From contig CADCWP010000296.1 in the NCBI GenBank assembly GCA_902806425.1, positions 1 to 48,781 on the forward strand: a DNA stretch of 48,781 nt, read 5' to 3'. A program made the translations under genes and the position numbers. The stretch's first letter is position 1. Each line of letters starts with the position of its first letter. Below are positions 1 through 7,992 of this stretch, piece by piece. The notes beneath the pieces are model-generated. The model did no database searches. It was not told where the DNA came from and saw only the letters and a list, made by a program, of their open reading frames with translations. The DNA comes from an uncultured Truepera sp. (lineage in GTDB: Bacteria; Deinococcota; Deinococci; Deinococcales; Trueperaceae).

Positions 1-171
1 GTACCCAAAGATAAGCTCCTGGTTTACGAGGTCAAAGAGGGATGGGAACCGCTCTGTGCGTTTCTGAGTGTGCCCGTCCCAGACAAACCCTTCCCCCGGC
101 TCAACGACTCGGCGGCGTTCAACCAGCAGGCGGGTCCGAGGCTCTTCAGGCGGAGGCGCTCGAGTACATAA
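1..171 (+). CDS. C-terminal end of a sulfotransferase-like protein (5' end outside window)
   Basis: Reading frame 1 is open from the first base to a TAA at 169-171 and encodes 56 residues. The stretch KEGWEPLCAFLSVPVP followed by PFPRLND is the C-terminal signature of P-loop sulfotransferase-family proteins (Sulfotransfer_4 type), in which the enzyme ends shortly after this motif. The catalytic P-loop and PAPS-binding residues would lie upstream of the window, so activity and substrate cannot be judged. The tail after the motif is arginine-rich and ends in RRRRSST. The family call rests on recognising this short motif only. Confidence 0.7.
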   Translation, partial: VPKDKLLVYEVKEGWEPLCAFLSVPVPDKPFPRLNDSAAFNQQAGPRLFRRRRSST

Positions 172-314
172 GCCTGAGAGTAGCCAATCCTCAGCATAGT
201 TACAACCCTCCATAAATCAGTGGTTTACGAAGTCAACATAACAACACTGAAATAGAATCTTCTAGCGCGTCAGCAGTGACAGACGCTTCCTCATCGTGAC
301 TGCAAACAGACGGG
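172..314. other. intergenic, convergent gene ends
   Basis: This AT-richer gap separates the end of the rightward sulfotransferase fragment from the end of the leftward Clp-N gene. I see no open frame and no clear terminator hairpin in it. Confidence 0.4.
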
Positions 315-821
315 TCAGGCTCCAACCGTGGTAGCCAATATCTTTGCAAGCTTCAACCTTGCCGGGTGCCCCGAATAACCACGGACCGTGACCGCTTCGC
401 TGGGCAGCGCGGCCTCTAAGATGCGCCGCCGCACGGCCTCCGGTTCAGCGAGCCCCGCCAGAATGCGGTAGGCCGCCCCATCACCCTCGCCGAGGAGGGC
501 GAGCAGGATGTGCTCGGTGCGGATGCGTTTGCTGCCCAAACGCTCAACCTCAAGCCCCGCTCGTTCCATGACGCGGTTCGTCCGCGGGGTGATAGCGGGT
601 TCATCGTTTGCCCCTGTACCCCGCCCCGTCAGTTCTTCAGTGAGGCGGCGCGCTCCGTCCAGCGTTACGCCCGCGCCTACCAGCACGCGGCTTGCCGTAC
701 TGCCCTCGCGGAGCAACCCAAGCAGCAGGTGCTCGGGGCCGATGGACGCGTGACCGAGTTTTTCACCCTCTTCACGGGCGAAGTGGAAGACCAACCGTGC
801 GCCAGCGTCAAATTTATTCAT
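315..821 (-). CDS. stand-alone Clp N-terminal (Clp repeat) domain protein
   Basis: The 168-residue protein consists of two Clp_N repeats, one near residues 5-65 (GPEHLLLGLLREG) and one near 80-140 (TEHILLALLGEGDG), followed by a short tail. In ClpA/ClpC these repeats form the substrate- and adaptor-docking N domain, but here no AAA+ module follows. It may act as a free docking or decoy domain for a Clp ATPase or bind the same adaptors; this is inference. The start is chosen because the ATG lies six bases after a TACACT -10 box, which predicts a leaderless transcript. No clp gene lies nearby. Confidence 0.85.
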   Translation of the reverse strand: MNKFDAGARLVFHFAREEGEKLGHASIGPEHLLLGLLREGSTASRVLVGAGVTLDGARRLTEELTGRGTGANDEPAITPRTNRVMERAGLEVERLGSKRIRTEHILLALLGEGDGAAYRILAGLAEPEAVRRRILEAALPSEAVTVRGYSGHPARLKLAKILATTVGA

Positions 822-827
822 GATGCG

Positions 828-856
828 AGTGTAGAGTAAACCGGCCCCAAAGTAAA
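828..856 (-). promoter_or_regulatory. promoter of the Clp-N gene, leaderless type
   Basis: On the minus strand TTTACT (851-856), a 17-base spacer and TACACT (828-833) precede the ATG at 821 by six bases. The transcript should begin at or next to the A of the ATG. Confidence 0.6.
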
Positions 857-923
857 CACGGACGCCTGCTTCGCTACATATAACGAAAGTCAGGGTTGCA
901 CCTCACCCAAGCTCCGGTAGAGG

Positions 924-1382
924 TCAGAAGTAGAAGTTGATACCAACCCTGGCTTTGAGGGCAAGGATGGGCGCGCTGAGCAGTCCATAGGGCTGCACCT
1001 CGCCGTAGAGCCCGACCGCGCCGGTGCGGTACTCGAGCCCCGCCGTACCGTGCAGGGCGAACGCACTTCCGGCAGCAAGGCCGGGAATAAAGATGTAGGC
1101 AAAGTCCACGCCGCCGCCCGCGTAGCCTTCGACTTCAGGCGACACGTCAAAGGCGTAGAGCAGATCAGCGCCGAGGTTGGAGAGAAAGAGCAGCGTGTCC
1201 ACGGTGCCGCGAAGCTCGAGCGTGTCGGCTACTGGCCCCCCAAACTGCAAGTTGAGCAGCGGCGCGGCACCGTCGGTAAAGTTGGTCAAAACCGACGCAC
1301 CTACCCCGAAATAGCTCTCCTGCGCCTGAGCGACGCCCAGCCCTAACACCGCGAGTACGCTCAGCAACCACGCTTTTTTCAC
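924..1382 (-). CDS. small outer-membrane-type protein with signal peptide
   Basis: The 152-residue product begins with a type I signal peptide (MKKAWLLSVLAVLGLGVAQA, cleavage likely after AQA). The mature part has alternating hydrophobic/polar strands rich in Gly, Tyr and Phe and ends ...INFYF, with a terminal aromatic residue typical of outer-membrane beta-barrels. An eight-stranded barrel or periplasmic lipocalin-like fold is plausible. The start is GTG with a GGAGGG Shine-Dalgarno sequence five bases upstream. I do not recognise a named family. Confidence 0.7.
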   Translation of the reverse strand: MKKAWLLSVLAVLGLGVAQAQESYFGVGASVLTNFTDGAAPLLNLQFGGPVADTLELRGTVDTLLFLSNLGADLLYAFDVSPEVEGYAGGGVDFAYIFIPGLAAGSAFALHGTAGLEYRTGAVGLYGEVQPYGLLSAPILALKARVGINFYF

Positions 1383-1464
1383 TACACCCTCCGTGAGGTG
1401 GCTTACAGGGTCAGCTTAGCAGCTGTCTCACCGAAATCGAACGAGCCCTTCGTGCCAACACCTG

Positions 1465-2703
1465 TCAGCGCGTCAGCAGCGACAGCAGTTCGATGTGGTG
1501 CGTCTGCGGGTAAAAATCGAAGGGTTGCACCCGGTCCAGCTGCCAACCCGCCGCTTCAAACTCAGCCACGTCCCGAGCCCACGTCGCCACGTCACACGAC
1601 ACGTAGAGAAGCCGCTTCGCCTTAGAACCCGTGATGGCCTGCCGCGCACCCTTAGCGAGTCCGGCCCTGGGCGGGTCGACAGCGATCAGCTCGGCGTCCG
1701 GCAACTCGGCGAGCTTGCGGGCGTCGGCGTGGACGAACGTGAGATTGGCTACCCCTAAGCGTTCGGCGTCACGCTCTCCCCGCACGACGCTGCTGCGGTC
1801 GAGCTCCAAGGCTGTAACCCGAGAGAAGACCTCCGCCAGATGTAGCCCGATCACGCCGCTCCCCGCGTAGAGGTCGAGGGCCGCCTCGCCCCGCCCGGCC
1901 CAACGCGTCAGCTCACTGTAGAGGCGCGCCGCCGCCGCCGGATTGGGTTGGGCAAAGCTCGTCGCCGTGACGCTCAGCTCAAAGGCTCCGTACCGCTGCC
2001 TGATGACGCGCGCGCCCGTAAGCCGCTCCGACCCGCCGCGAAAGCGCCCACGCGCGTCAAAAGGGGCGTAACTCACCCCGGTGACGCCTTCACGGACGAG
2101 GCTGTGCGCGACGTCCAGATAGTTTTTAACCGAAGCGCTGGCGATCAGACAAAGGAGCACCTCGCCTTCAGGGTTGCCGCGAAAAGCAACCTCACGGACA
2201 CCCTTGGGAACGCCGCCCTCACGCAGCTGCGCCCAAACCCGGTTGATGCTTCCGTAGGCGGTCGGGTCGTGTGTCAGCGGCGCGAAGGTGGCGCTCTCCG
2301 GCATTCGGTAGCCGAGTGTGGTCCCTAGCGGGGTACGGGAGACGGCGGGTTGAACAGCGCTGCGGTACCCCCACGGCTCGGGCGCGGCCAGCGTCGGCGG
2401 CACCCGGACGGGTCGCTTAAGACTGCGCGTCAGCGCGTCCTCGACAACGCTGCGTTTAAGCTCGAGCTGATGTGCGTAACTCATATGGCTGTAGTCGAGA
2501 CCGGGATGGGTGCTCGGCGGGACACGGTGCGGGCTGGGGTCGACGATTTCGCTCACCGCGCCCTGCAACACGCCCGAGCGTTCTTTGAGGTCAGCTTTAA
2601 CCCGTTCACCGGGCAACCCGCCCCGGACGAGCGCGAGCCGCCCTTCTGAAAGGCGAGCGAGCGCGACGCCGCCATGAACCATTTTTTCGAGCTTAAGGAG
2701 CAC
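1465..2703 (-). CDS. class I SAM-dependent RNA (uracil-C5) methyltransferase, TrmA/RlmC/RlmD family
   Basis: The product (412 aa) has an N-terminal TRAM-like domain (about 1-60), then a Rossmann methyltransferase with SAM motif LDLYAGSGVIGLHLA, the VDPPRAGL motif, and YVSCD, whose Cys is the nucleophile that attacks uracil C6. The C-terminal HHIELLSLL supplies the usual glutamate base. It should make m5U in tRNA or 23S rRNA. Most relatives carry a four-cysteine Fe-S cluster after the TRAM domain; here that stretch (THPGLDYSHMSYAHQLELKR) has none of the cysteines. The GTG start sits five bases after TAAACT, again leaderless. Confidence 0.85.
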   Translation of the reverse strand: MLLKLEKMVHGGVALARLSEGRLALVRGGLPGERVKADLKERSGVLQGAVSEIVDPSPHRVPPSTHPGLDYSHMSYAHQLELKRSVVEDALTRSLKRPVRVPPTLAAPEPWGYRSAVQPAVSRTPLGTTLGYRMPESATFAPLTHDPTAYGSINRVWAQLREGGVPKGVREVAFRGNPEGEVLLCLIASASVKNYLDVAHSLVREGVTGVSYAPFDARGRFRGGSERLTGARVIRQRYGAFELSVTATSFAQPNPAAAARLYSELTRWAGRGEAALDLYAGSGVIGLHLAEVFSRVTALELDRSSVVRGERDAERLGVANLTFVHADARKLAELPDAELIAVDPPRAGLAKGARQAITGSKAKRLLYVSCDVATWARDVAEFEAAGWQLDRVQPFDFYPQTHHIELLSLLTR

Positions 2704-2708
2704 GGAGC

Positions 2709-2714
2709 AGTTTA
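2709..2714 (-). promoter_or_regulatory. -10 box TAAACT of the RNA methyltransferase gene (leaderless)
   Basis: TAAACT on the minus strand ends five bases before the GTG at 2703. No convincing -35 is visible. Confidence 0.55.
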
Positions 2715-2837
2715 ACCTATAGGTTTATAAGTGCCGTCGTACCAAGTACGTAACTTTAGAGATAGAAGCGCCGCCCCCAACCTGAGCCAAATCACAATTT
2801 GGGGGATGTACTGCACAACAGCCCATACAGTGTTTGC

Positions 2838-2843
2838 TATACT
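2838..2843 (+). promoter_or_regulatory. -10 box TATACT of the membrane-protein gene
   Basis: TATACT ends eight bases before the ATG at 2852 and there is no Shine-Dalgarno sequence, so the transcript is predicted to be leaderless or nearly so. Confidence 0.55.
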
Positions 2844-2851
2844 CTGGCGAT

Positions 2852-3523
2852 ATGAAACGCTCTCTGCAAGAGATTGTCGAACTCGTGGTCTTCGGCCTTA
2901 TCGCGCTGCTCGTCGGAACCGGTGTTCTCTGGCTTTTAGGTTGGATTATCGGCCTCGTCGGCTCGCTGTTTATGTGGATCGCGGGCATTTTGTGGCTGCT
3001 GCTACGCTGGATCATCCCAGTCGTCGTCATTATCGCGGCGGTGTACGCGCTTTTCCGGTTGCTGCAACGTCAGAGCAAAAAACGCGCCGAAGGGTCACAA
3101 GAGGGCTCATCGGGCGGGTCGAGTGGGGCTGGGGCTACGGTCAGCAGTTCGCCCGTGACCGGTGGGGCAAGCGTCGTGAGGGTCTCGGAAGGTACCGCGC
3201 CCGACACGACCAACTCGCTGCCGCCTAGCGTGGTCGCCGGTAGGCCCGCAGGCTACACACCTGCGGCCGCGCCCATCACGACGCCCACCCCGGTGTCCGC
3301 GTCCGGTGAGCCGGTCAGCCCGCTGAGCGTCGCCCCCGAAGTGAAACCGCTCGCCGACGAGCCGGTGCTGGCGTCCGGCGAACCTGTCGTCGACCTCGAG
3401 CCGACCCCGACACCCTTAGACGTGGACGTTGTGGACGCGTCTACGGAGCCGATAGCGGTCGAAGTCGTCGACGCCGAAGCGGTCGAAACTGAACCAGAGA
3501 GTGACGAGAAACCCAAGAAGTAG
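2852..3523 (+). CDS. membrane protein with two N-terminal helices and a long Pro/Val/Glu-rich tail
   Basis: From the ATG at 2852 the protein is 223 residues. Residues about 8-75 form two or three hydrophobic segments (ELVVFGLIALLVGTGVLWLL, then a Trp/Leu/Ile-rich second block). The remaining 140 residues are low complexity, rich in Ser, Pro, Thr, Val, Asp and Glu, and end in a charged EKPKK. This looks like a membrane anchor with a disordered, acidic soluble tail. A TTG 18 bases upstream is also in frame, but the -10 box overlaps it. A strong intrinsic terminator follows within 15 bases. Family unknown. Confidence 0.75.
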   Translation: MKRSLQEIVELVVFGLIALLVGTGVLWLLGWIIGLVGSLFMWIAGILWLLLRWIIPVVVIIAAVYALFRLLQRQSKKRAEGSQEGSSGGSSGAGATVSSSPVTGGASVVRVSEGTAPDTTNSLPPSVVAGRPAGYTPAAAPITTPTPVSASGEPVSPLSVAPEVKPLADEPVLASGEPVVDLEPTPTPLDVDVVDASTEPIAVEVVDAEAVETEPESDEKPKK

Positions 3524-3536
3524 AGGCCCGACTCAG

Positions 3537-3567
3537 AAAACCCCGAGTGTCAAAGCTCGGGGTTTTT
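3537..3567 (+). terminator. Rho-independent terminator
   Basis: A nine-base stem (AACCCCGAG / CTCGGGGTT) with an eight-base loop is followed by a T run directly downstream of the membrane-protein gene. Confidence 0.9.
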
Positions 3568-3690
3568 GCTGCCGTCGGGCGGAGAACCCAAACACCTTAT
3601 TGGCGCGTTGGGTCGTTGCAAAGAGGCGACGCCGTCAGTCCGTTATGTCCCAACAACCTCTGAGGATGTACCAGCCCGACCCCGATCCGG

Positions 3691-3879
3691 TTATATAGAG
3701 CTCGAGCCCCTCTCTACCGCCTCGACCTCACCACACCTCGAGCACCGCCGCTGACGCTTTATTATCAGGCCGCTGCCCGCACCCAACGTCCGCCGCGCTC
3801 TATACGCGGCGTACTTGGGCGGCTCCCACCTATGGCCAAAGATGCGGCAGGCGGAGCGGGACAGCTCTTTGTCGAGCAT
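3691..3879 (-). CDS. small zinc-ribbon-like protein
   Basis: The 62-residue product has a Cys near its start (SACRIFGHRW, with a following GH..W) and a C-terminal CSRCGEVE pair, giving a Cys-His...Cys-x2-Cys arrangement that could bind one zinc. The start ATG at 3879 is set by a perfect AGGAGGA Shine-Dalgarno sequence five bases upstream; an in-frame start 33 bases further upstream lacks one. Similar short C..GH.W...CxxCG proteins occur in phages and Deinococcota, with no assigned role. Its 5' end overlaps another short ORF (3830-3961) in a different frame. Confidence 0.65.
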   Translation of the reverse strand: MLDKELSRSACRIFGHRWEPPKYAAYRARRTLGAGSGLIIKRQRRCSRCGEVEAVERGSSSI

Positions 3880-3961
3880 AGTTCCTCCTGTGCGACCTGT
3901 GCAGCTCCTCAAGCGCGTCTCGAAGAACAGCCCGCACCACCCGCCCGTTACGGGCAGCCAT
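3830..3961 (-). CDS. possible leaderless 43-residue ORF overlapping the zinc-ribbon gene
   Basis: An ATG at 3961 follows TAAACT (3969-3974) by seven bases, the same geometry as the well-supported leaderless genes here. The frame encodes a basic peptide with an apparent amphipathic helix (VVRAVLRDALEELHRSH), stops at 3830-3832 and overlaps the start of the zinc-ribbon gene by 50 bases. It could be a real small protein or a leader ORF that controls the downstream gene. No homologue is known to me. Confidence 0.35.
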   Translation of the reverse strand: MAARNGRVVRAVLRDALEELHRSHRRNYARQRAVPLRLPHLWP

Positions 3962-4105
3962 AGAGGCCAGTTTACTAAAAAGTCAACCTATAGAGGCCGC
4001 TATAGACGAGAATCTGCCCCACCATACCCAGTTACAAGGGCGTTTGTACTCATGATTCGTTAGCATGTAAGGTTGGGTTGGCGGCACGCCTGAGATAAAC
4101 CGTTC

Positions 4106-5161
<1,056 letters not shown>

Positions 5162-5255
5162 CTAGGTCTCATCAAGCTATCTTCCAGCAACCGGGCGCTC
5201 GCCGCGGGTTCGCGTGGAAGCGCACTTCCATCACACCGTCTTCACCGGCTGCGAC

Positions 5256-5261
5256 TAAACT
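5256..5261 (+). promoter_or_regulatory. -10 box TAAACT of the subtilase gene (leaderless)
   Basis: TAAACT ends six bases before the ATG at 5268. Confidence 0.55.
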
Positions 5262-5267
5262 GAAGGG

Positions 5268-6722
5268 ATGAGGTTTTTTAGTCTGTTCTTGCTGCTGCCC
5301 GCGTTAAGCGCCTGCGACCTGTTCCGCGGCCCCACCAGCCCCCTTTCCGAAACGTGCTACACGACCCCGCAAACCGCCGAGGCCGCGTTGCCCCCCGGCA
5401 GCGTGAAGGCCGCTTACGTCCCCGGCAGGCTGCTGGTGTCGTACCGGGGCGGCGCGGTACCGAGGAGTGGGTCGCAGAAAGGTGCGTCTGAGCGCCAAAC
5501 ATCCCCTCAAGCTACAGCGCCCCAAATAGCACGCAGCGTCCGCGAGCGCTACGGGCTCGAGGTCGTGAGCCAGCTTGGCGGCGGCACTCTGAGCGAGATC
5601 GTCCGCGTTCCGACCGGCGTGAGCGTCACGGAACTTGCCGAGACGCTGAGGCGCGACCCGCGCGTTCGCTACGCCGAACCCGACTACTACCTCTACCCGC
5701 TCGGCGTGCCGGAGGGAACGCTGCCCGACGACCCCTATTTGGGTGAGCAGTGGCACCTGCTGGACTTCGGCGCGCCCGCCGCATGGAGGCTCGAAACCGG
5801 CGAGAGCAGCGTCGTTCTGGCTGTTCTCGACAGCGGCGTCGACCTTTCCCACGAAGACTTGGTGGGCCGAACGCTCCCCGGTTGTGACGTCTATAACGGC
5901 GACAACGATCCTAACCCCGGCCCGCCCTCACAGTTAGGGGCGAACCAGCGTCACGGCACCCACGTCGCCGGAATCGCGGTCGCCAGCGGGGATAATGACA
6001 AGGGGGTCGCAGGCGTCGCCTATACCGGCGTGCAGCTTCTGCCGGTCAAGGTCTTTGACGATAGCGGCGCGGACTCGCAGCGCACCGCGACGAGCGTCGT
6101 GATTAGAGCGATCCGTTGGGCGGCGGGCGAGAGCGTTGATGGGATGAACCGCAACCCCTACCCGGCGGACATCATCAACTTGAGCTTGGGCGGCAAAGCC
6201 GACACCCCGGACGGTACTATTCAAACCCTGAGCGACGCGGTGCAGGAAGCTCGGGACGCGGGCGCACTCGTCGTCGCCGCGTCGGGCAACGCGGGTAGCG
6301 CGGACGCCATCTACGCCCCGGCCAACGCACCGGGGGCGCTCGCAGTGGGGTCGGTGGACGCCGACTACGCCCGCTCGTATTTTTCTAATTACAGCGCCAC
6401 AGGCCGCTCGGTCGACCTTATGGCTCCCGGCGGGATGGGGGACAACCGTTGCGGCAGCATCTACAGCACCATCTCTCCGGCCTTCGAGGGCGCAACCGAG
6501 AGCGCCTACGACTGTGAACGCGGCACCTCGATGGCGTCGCCGTTTGCCGCGGGTGTCGCAGCACTTATCTGGAGCCAGAACCCGGAGCTGACCGACGATG
6601 AGGTGGAAGCGAGGCTGCTCAGCTCAACCCGGTATACGCCCGCGATGAACAGGGCCGAGTACGGCGCGGGCGTGATCTGTGCTGACCGGGCTTTGGGGGC
6701 GGCGACGCTATGCGGGGAGTAG
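5268..6722 (+). CDS. subtilisin-like serine protease (peptidase S8), lipoprotein
   Basis: The 484-residue protein starts with a lipoprotein signal (lipobox LSAC, Cys16), so it is probably anchored outside the cytoplasmic membrane. Residues about 45-145 resemble a fervidolysin-type propeptide (VPGRLLVSYRGG ... RYAEPDYYLYP). The catalytic triad is visible: Asp188 in AVLDSGVDLSHEDL, His229 in RHGTHVAGIA and Ser421 in GTSMASPFAAGVAAL, with the oxyanion Asn in AASGNAG. The protein ends soon after the catalytic domain, so there is no C-terminal sorting domain. Extra cysteines could form disulfides. It stands alone, divergent from fni. Confidence 0.93.
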   Translation: MRFFSLFLLLPALSACDLFRGPTSPLSETCYTTPQTAEAALPPGSVKAAYVPGRLLVSYRGGAVPRSGSQKGASERQTSPQATAPQIARSVRERYGLEVVSQLGGGTLSEIVRVPTGVSVTELAETLRRDPRVRYAEPDYYLYPLGVPEGTLPDDPYLGEQWHLLDFGAPAAWRLETGESSVVLAVLDSGVDLSHEDLVGRTLPGCDVYNGDNDPNPGPPSQLGANQRHGTHVAGIAVASGDNDKGVAGVAYTGVQLLPVKVFDDSGADSQRTATSVVIRAIRWAAGESVDGMNRNPYPADIINLSLGGKADTPDGTIQTLSDAVQEARDAGALVVAASGNAGSADAIYAPANAPGALAVGSVDADYARSYFSNYSATGRSVDLMAPGGMGDNRCGSIYSTISPAFEGATESAYDCERGTSMASPFAAGVAALIWSQNPELTDDEVEARLLSSTRYTPAMNRAEYGAGVICADRALGAATLCGE

Positions 6723-6723
6723 C

Positions 6724-7152
6724 TTAGCTGAGCAGATGCAGGTAGTCGCCCATGTGGCTCAGAACGCGCTTCGCTTCAGTCACACCCAGCCAGCTATACT
6801 CAAAAACCATCCCTTTATCGAGTTTGCCGTCGCTGACGGTATGGTTCCTGGTATCGGGAACGTCTGCGTGGACCCTAAACTGGTAGAAGAACCTCTCGGT
6901 CACTTCGGTCGGATAGCTGCGAACATCGGTCGCTAGGTGAGGAACAGCGGCAAAGCCGTCTACCCCTGACTCTTCAAGAGCCTCGCGCAACGCCCCAACT
7001 TCAGGCGTCTCCTCAGGTTCTATCGTCCCGCCGGGAACCTGAATACCGAGCGTCATCGCCTCGAAATCCGGGTGGCGAAAGACGGCGGCCTCGAGGCCCA
7101 GCTCCCCCAATCCGGTGAGGTAGATGTAGGCGCGGCGGCGAATCTCAGTCAA
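6724..7152 (-). CDS. NUDIX hydrolase
   Basis: The 142-residue protein carries a Nudix box, GTIEPEETPEVGALREALEE followed by SGV, which fits GX5EX7REUXEEXGU apart from Ala at the first U. It would hydrolyse a nucleoside diphosphate linked to some moiety with Mg2+; the substrate cannot be read from the sequence. The TTG start overlaps the sulfurtransferase stop by four bases (TTGA), so translation is probably coupled. It is the third gene of a leftward MFS - sulfurtransferase - Nudix operon. Confidence 0.88.
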   Translation of the reverse strand: MTEIRRRAYIYLTGLGELGLEAAVFRHPDFEAMTLGIQVPGGTIEPEETPEVGALREALEESGVDGFAAVPHLATDVRSYPTEVTERFFYQFRVHADVPDTRNHTVSDGKLDKGMVFEYSWLGVTEAKRVLSHMGDYLHLLS

Positions 7153-7979
7153 GTATCATCTCCGGTCGCGACCGGGTTCTCGTCATGGCTGCTCCAGTCG
7201 CTCCACGAGCCGACGTAGAGTTTGACACCCCTAATCCCAGCTTCCTCGAGGGCGAGCGCGTTGTGCGCCGCCGACACGCCCGAGCCGCAGTACAAGATGA
7301 CCTCGCCCGCAGCCTCGGCAAAGCGCGCGCTCAGCGCCTCGGGGGATTTGAAGTGGCCGTGCTCGAGGTTCTCTATAAACGGTTTGTTGATCGCCCCCGG
7401 AATGTGACCGGCCTTTTTGTCGAGGGGCTCGACCTCGCCGCGGTAGCGTTCGGGCGAGCGGGCGTCGATAAGCGTGACGCCCGCGTCGCCGAGTTTCGCC
7501 TGCACCTCAGCCATGCTCGCCACCATTCCGGGCCGCAGCCGCAGCGTCAGCGGCACCGGGTCAAACGTGGGCACGGCTTGCGTCACAGCCAACCCCGCCT
7601 CCGTCCAGGCCGAGAAGCCGCCGTCGAGCACCCGCGCACCGCCAAACCCGGCGTAGCGCAGCAGCCACCACAGGCGCGCCGCGATCATCCCGCCGGAATC
7701 GTCGTACACGACCACCTCGCTCTCGTCACCGACCCCGTGCGTTCGCAGCGTCTCGGCGAAGGTGAACATATCAGGCAGTGGGTGCCGCCCACCGTGCTCT
7801 TGAGCCCTCCCGGAAAGGTCGTCTTCCAGACTTAAAAAGACGGCCCCCGGAAGGTGACCGGCTCCGTAGAGCCGCCTCCCGGCCTGTGGGTCAGTCAGCG
7901 ACGCCCGCACGTCGATGACGCGAAGCTCCGGCGCGCTCAGCCTTGCGCCGAGTTCTCTCGCTGAAATCAGGTTCGACAT
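7149..7979 (-). CDS. thiosulfate / 3-mercaptopyruvate sulfurtransferase (tandem rhodanese)
   Basis: The product (276 aa) has two rhodanese domains. The first (about 1-125) is the inactive one and holds VIDVRASL and VVYDDSGGMIAARLWW; the second has IDARSPERYRGE and the active loop LYCGSGVSAAHN, whose Cys carries the persulfide. The loop CGSGVSA is usual for the mercaptopyruvate/thiosulfate group but does not separate the two. The ATG at 7979 is chosen for its AAGGAGGA Shine-Dalgarno sequence; an ATG 24 bases upstream lacks one. It follows the MFS gene by 13 bases. Confidence 0.92.
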   Translation of the reverse strand: MSNLISARELGARLSAPELRVIDVRASLTDPQAGRRLYGAGHLPGAVFLSLEDDLSGRAQEHGGRHPLPDMFTFAETLRTHGVGDESEVVVYDDSGGMIAARLWWLLRYAGFGGARVLDGGFSAWTEAGLAVTQAVPTFDPVPLTLRLRPGMVASMAEVQAKLGDAGVTLIDARSPERYRGEVEPLDKKAGHIPGAINKPFIENLEHGHFKSPEALSARFAEAAGEVILYCGSGVSAAHNALALEEAGIRGVKLYVGSWSDWSSHDENPVATGDDT

Positions 7980-7992
7980 GTTGTCCTCCTTG

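Noticed and set aside
7185-7835. 216-codon frame opposite the sulfurtransferase
   Set aside because: Antisense shadow of a conserved gene, no motif, no ribosome-binding site.
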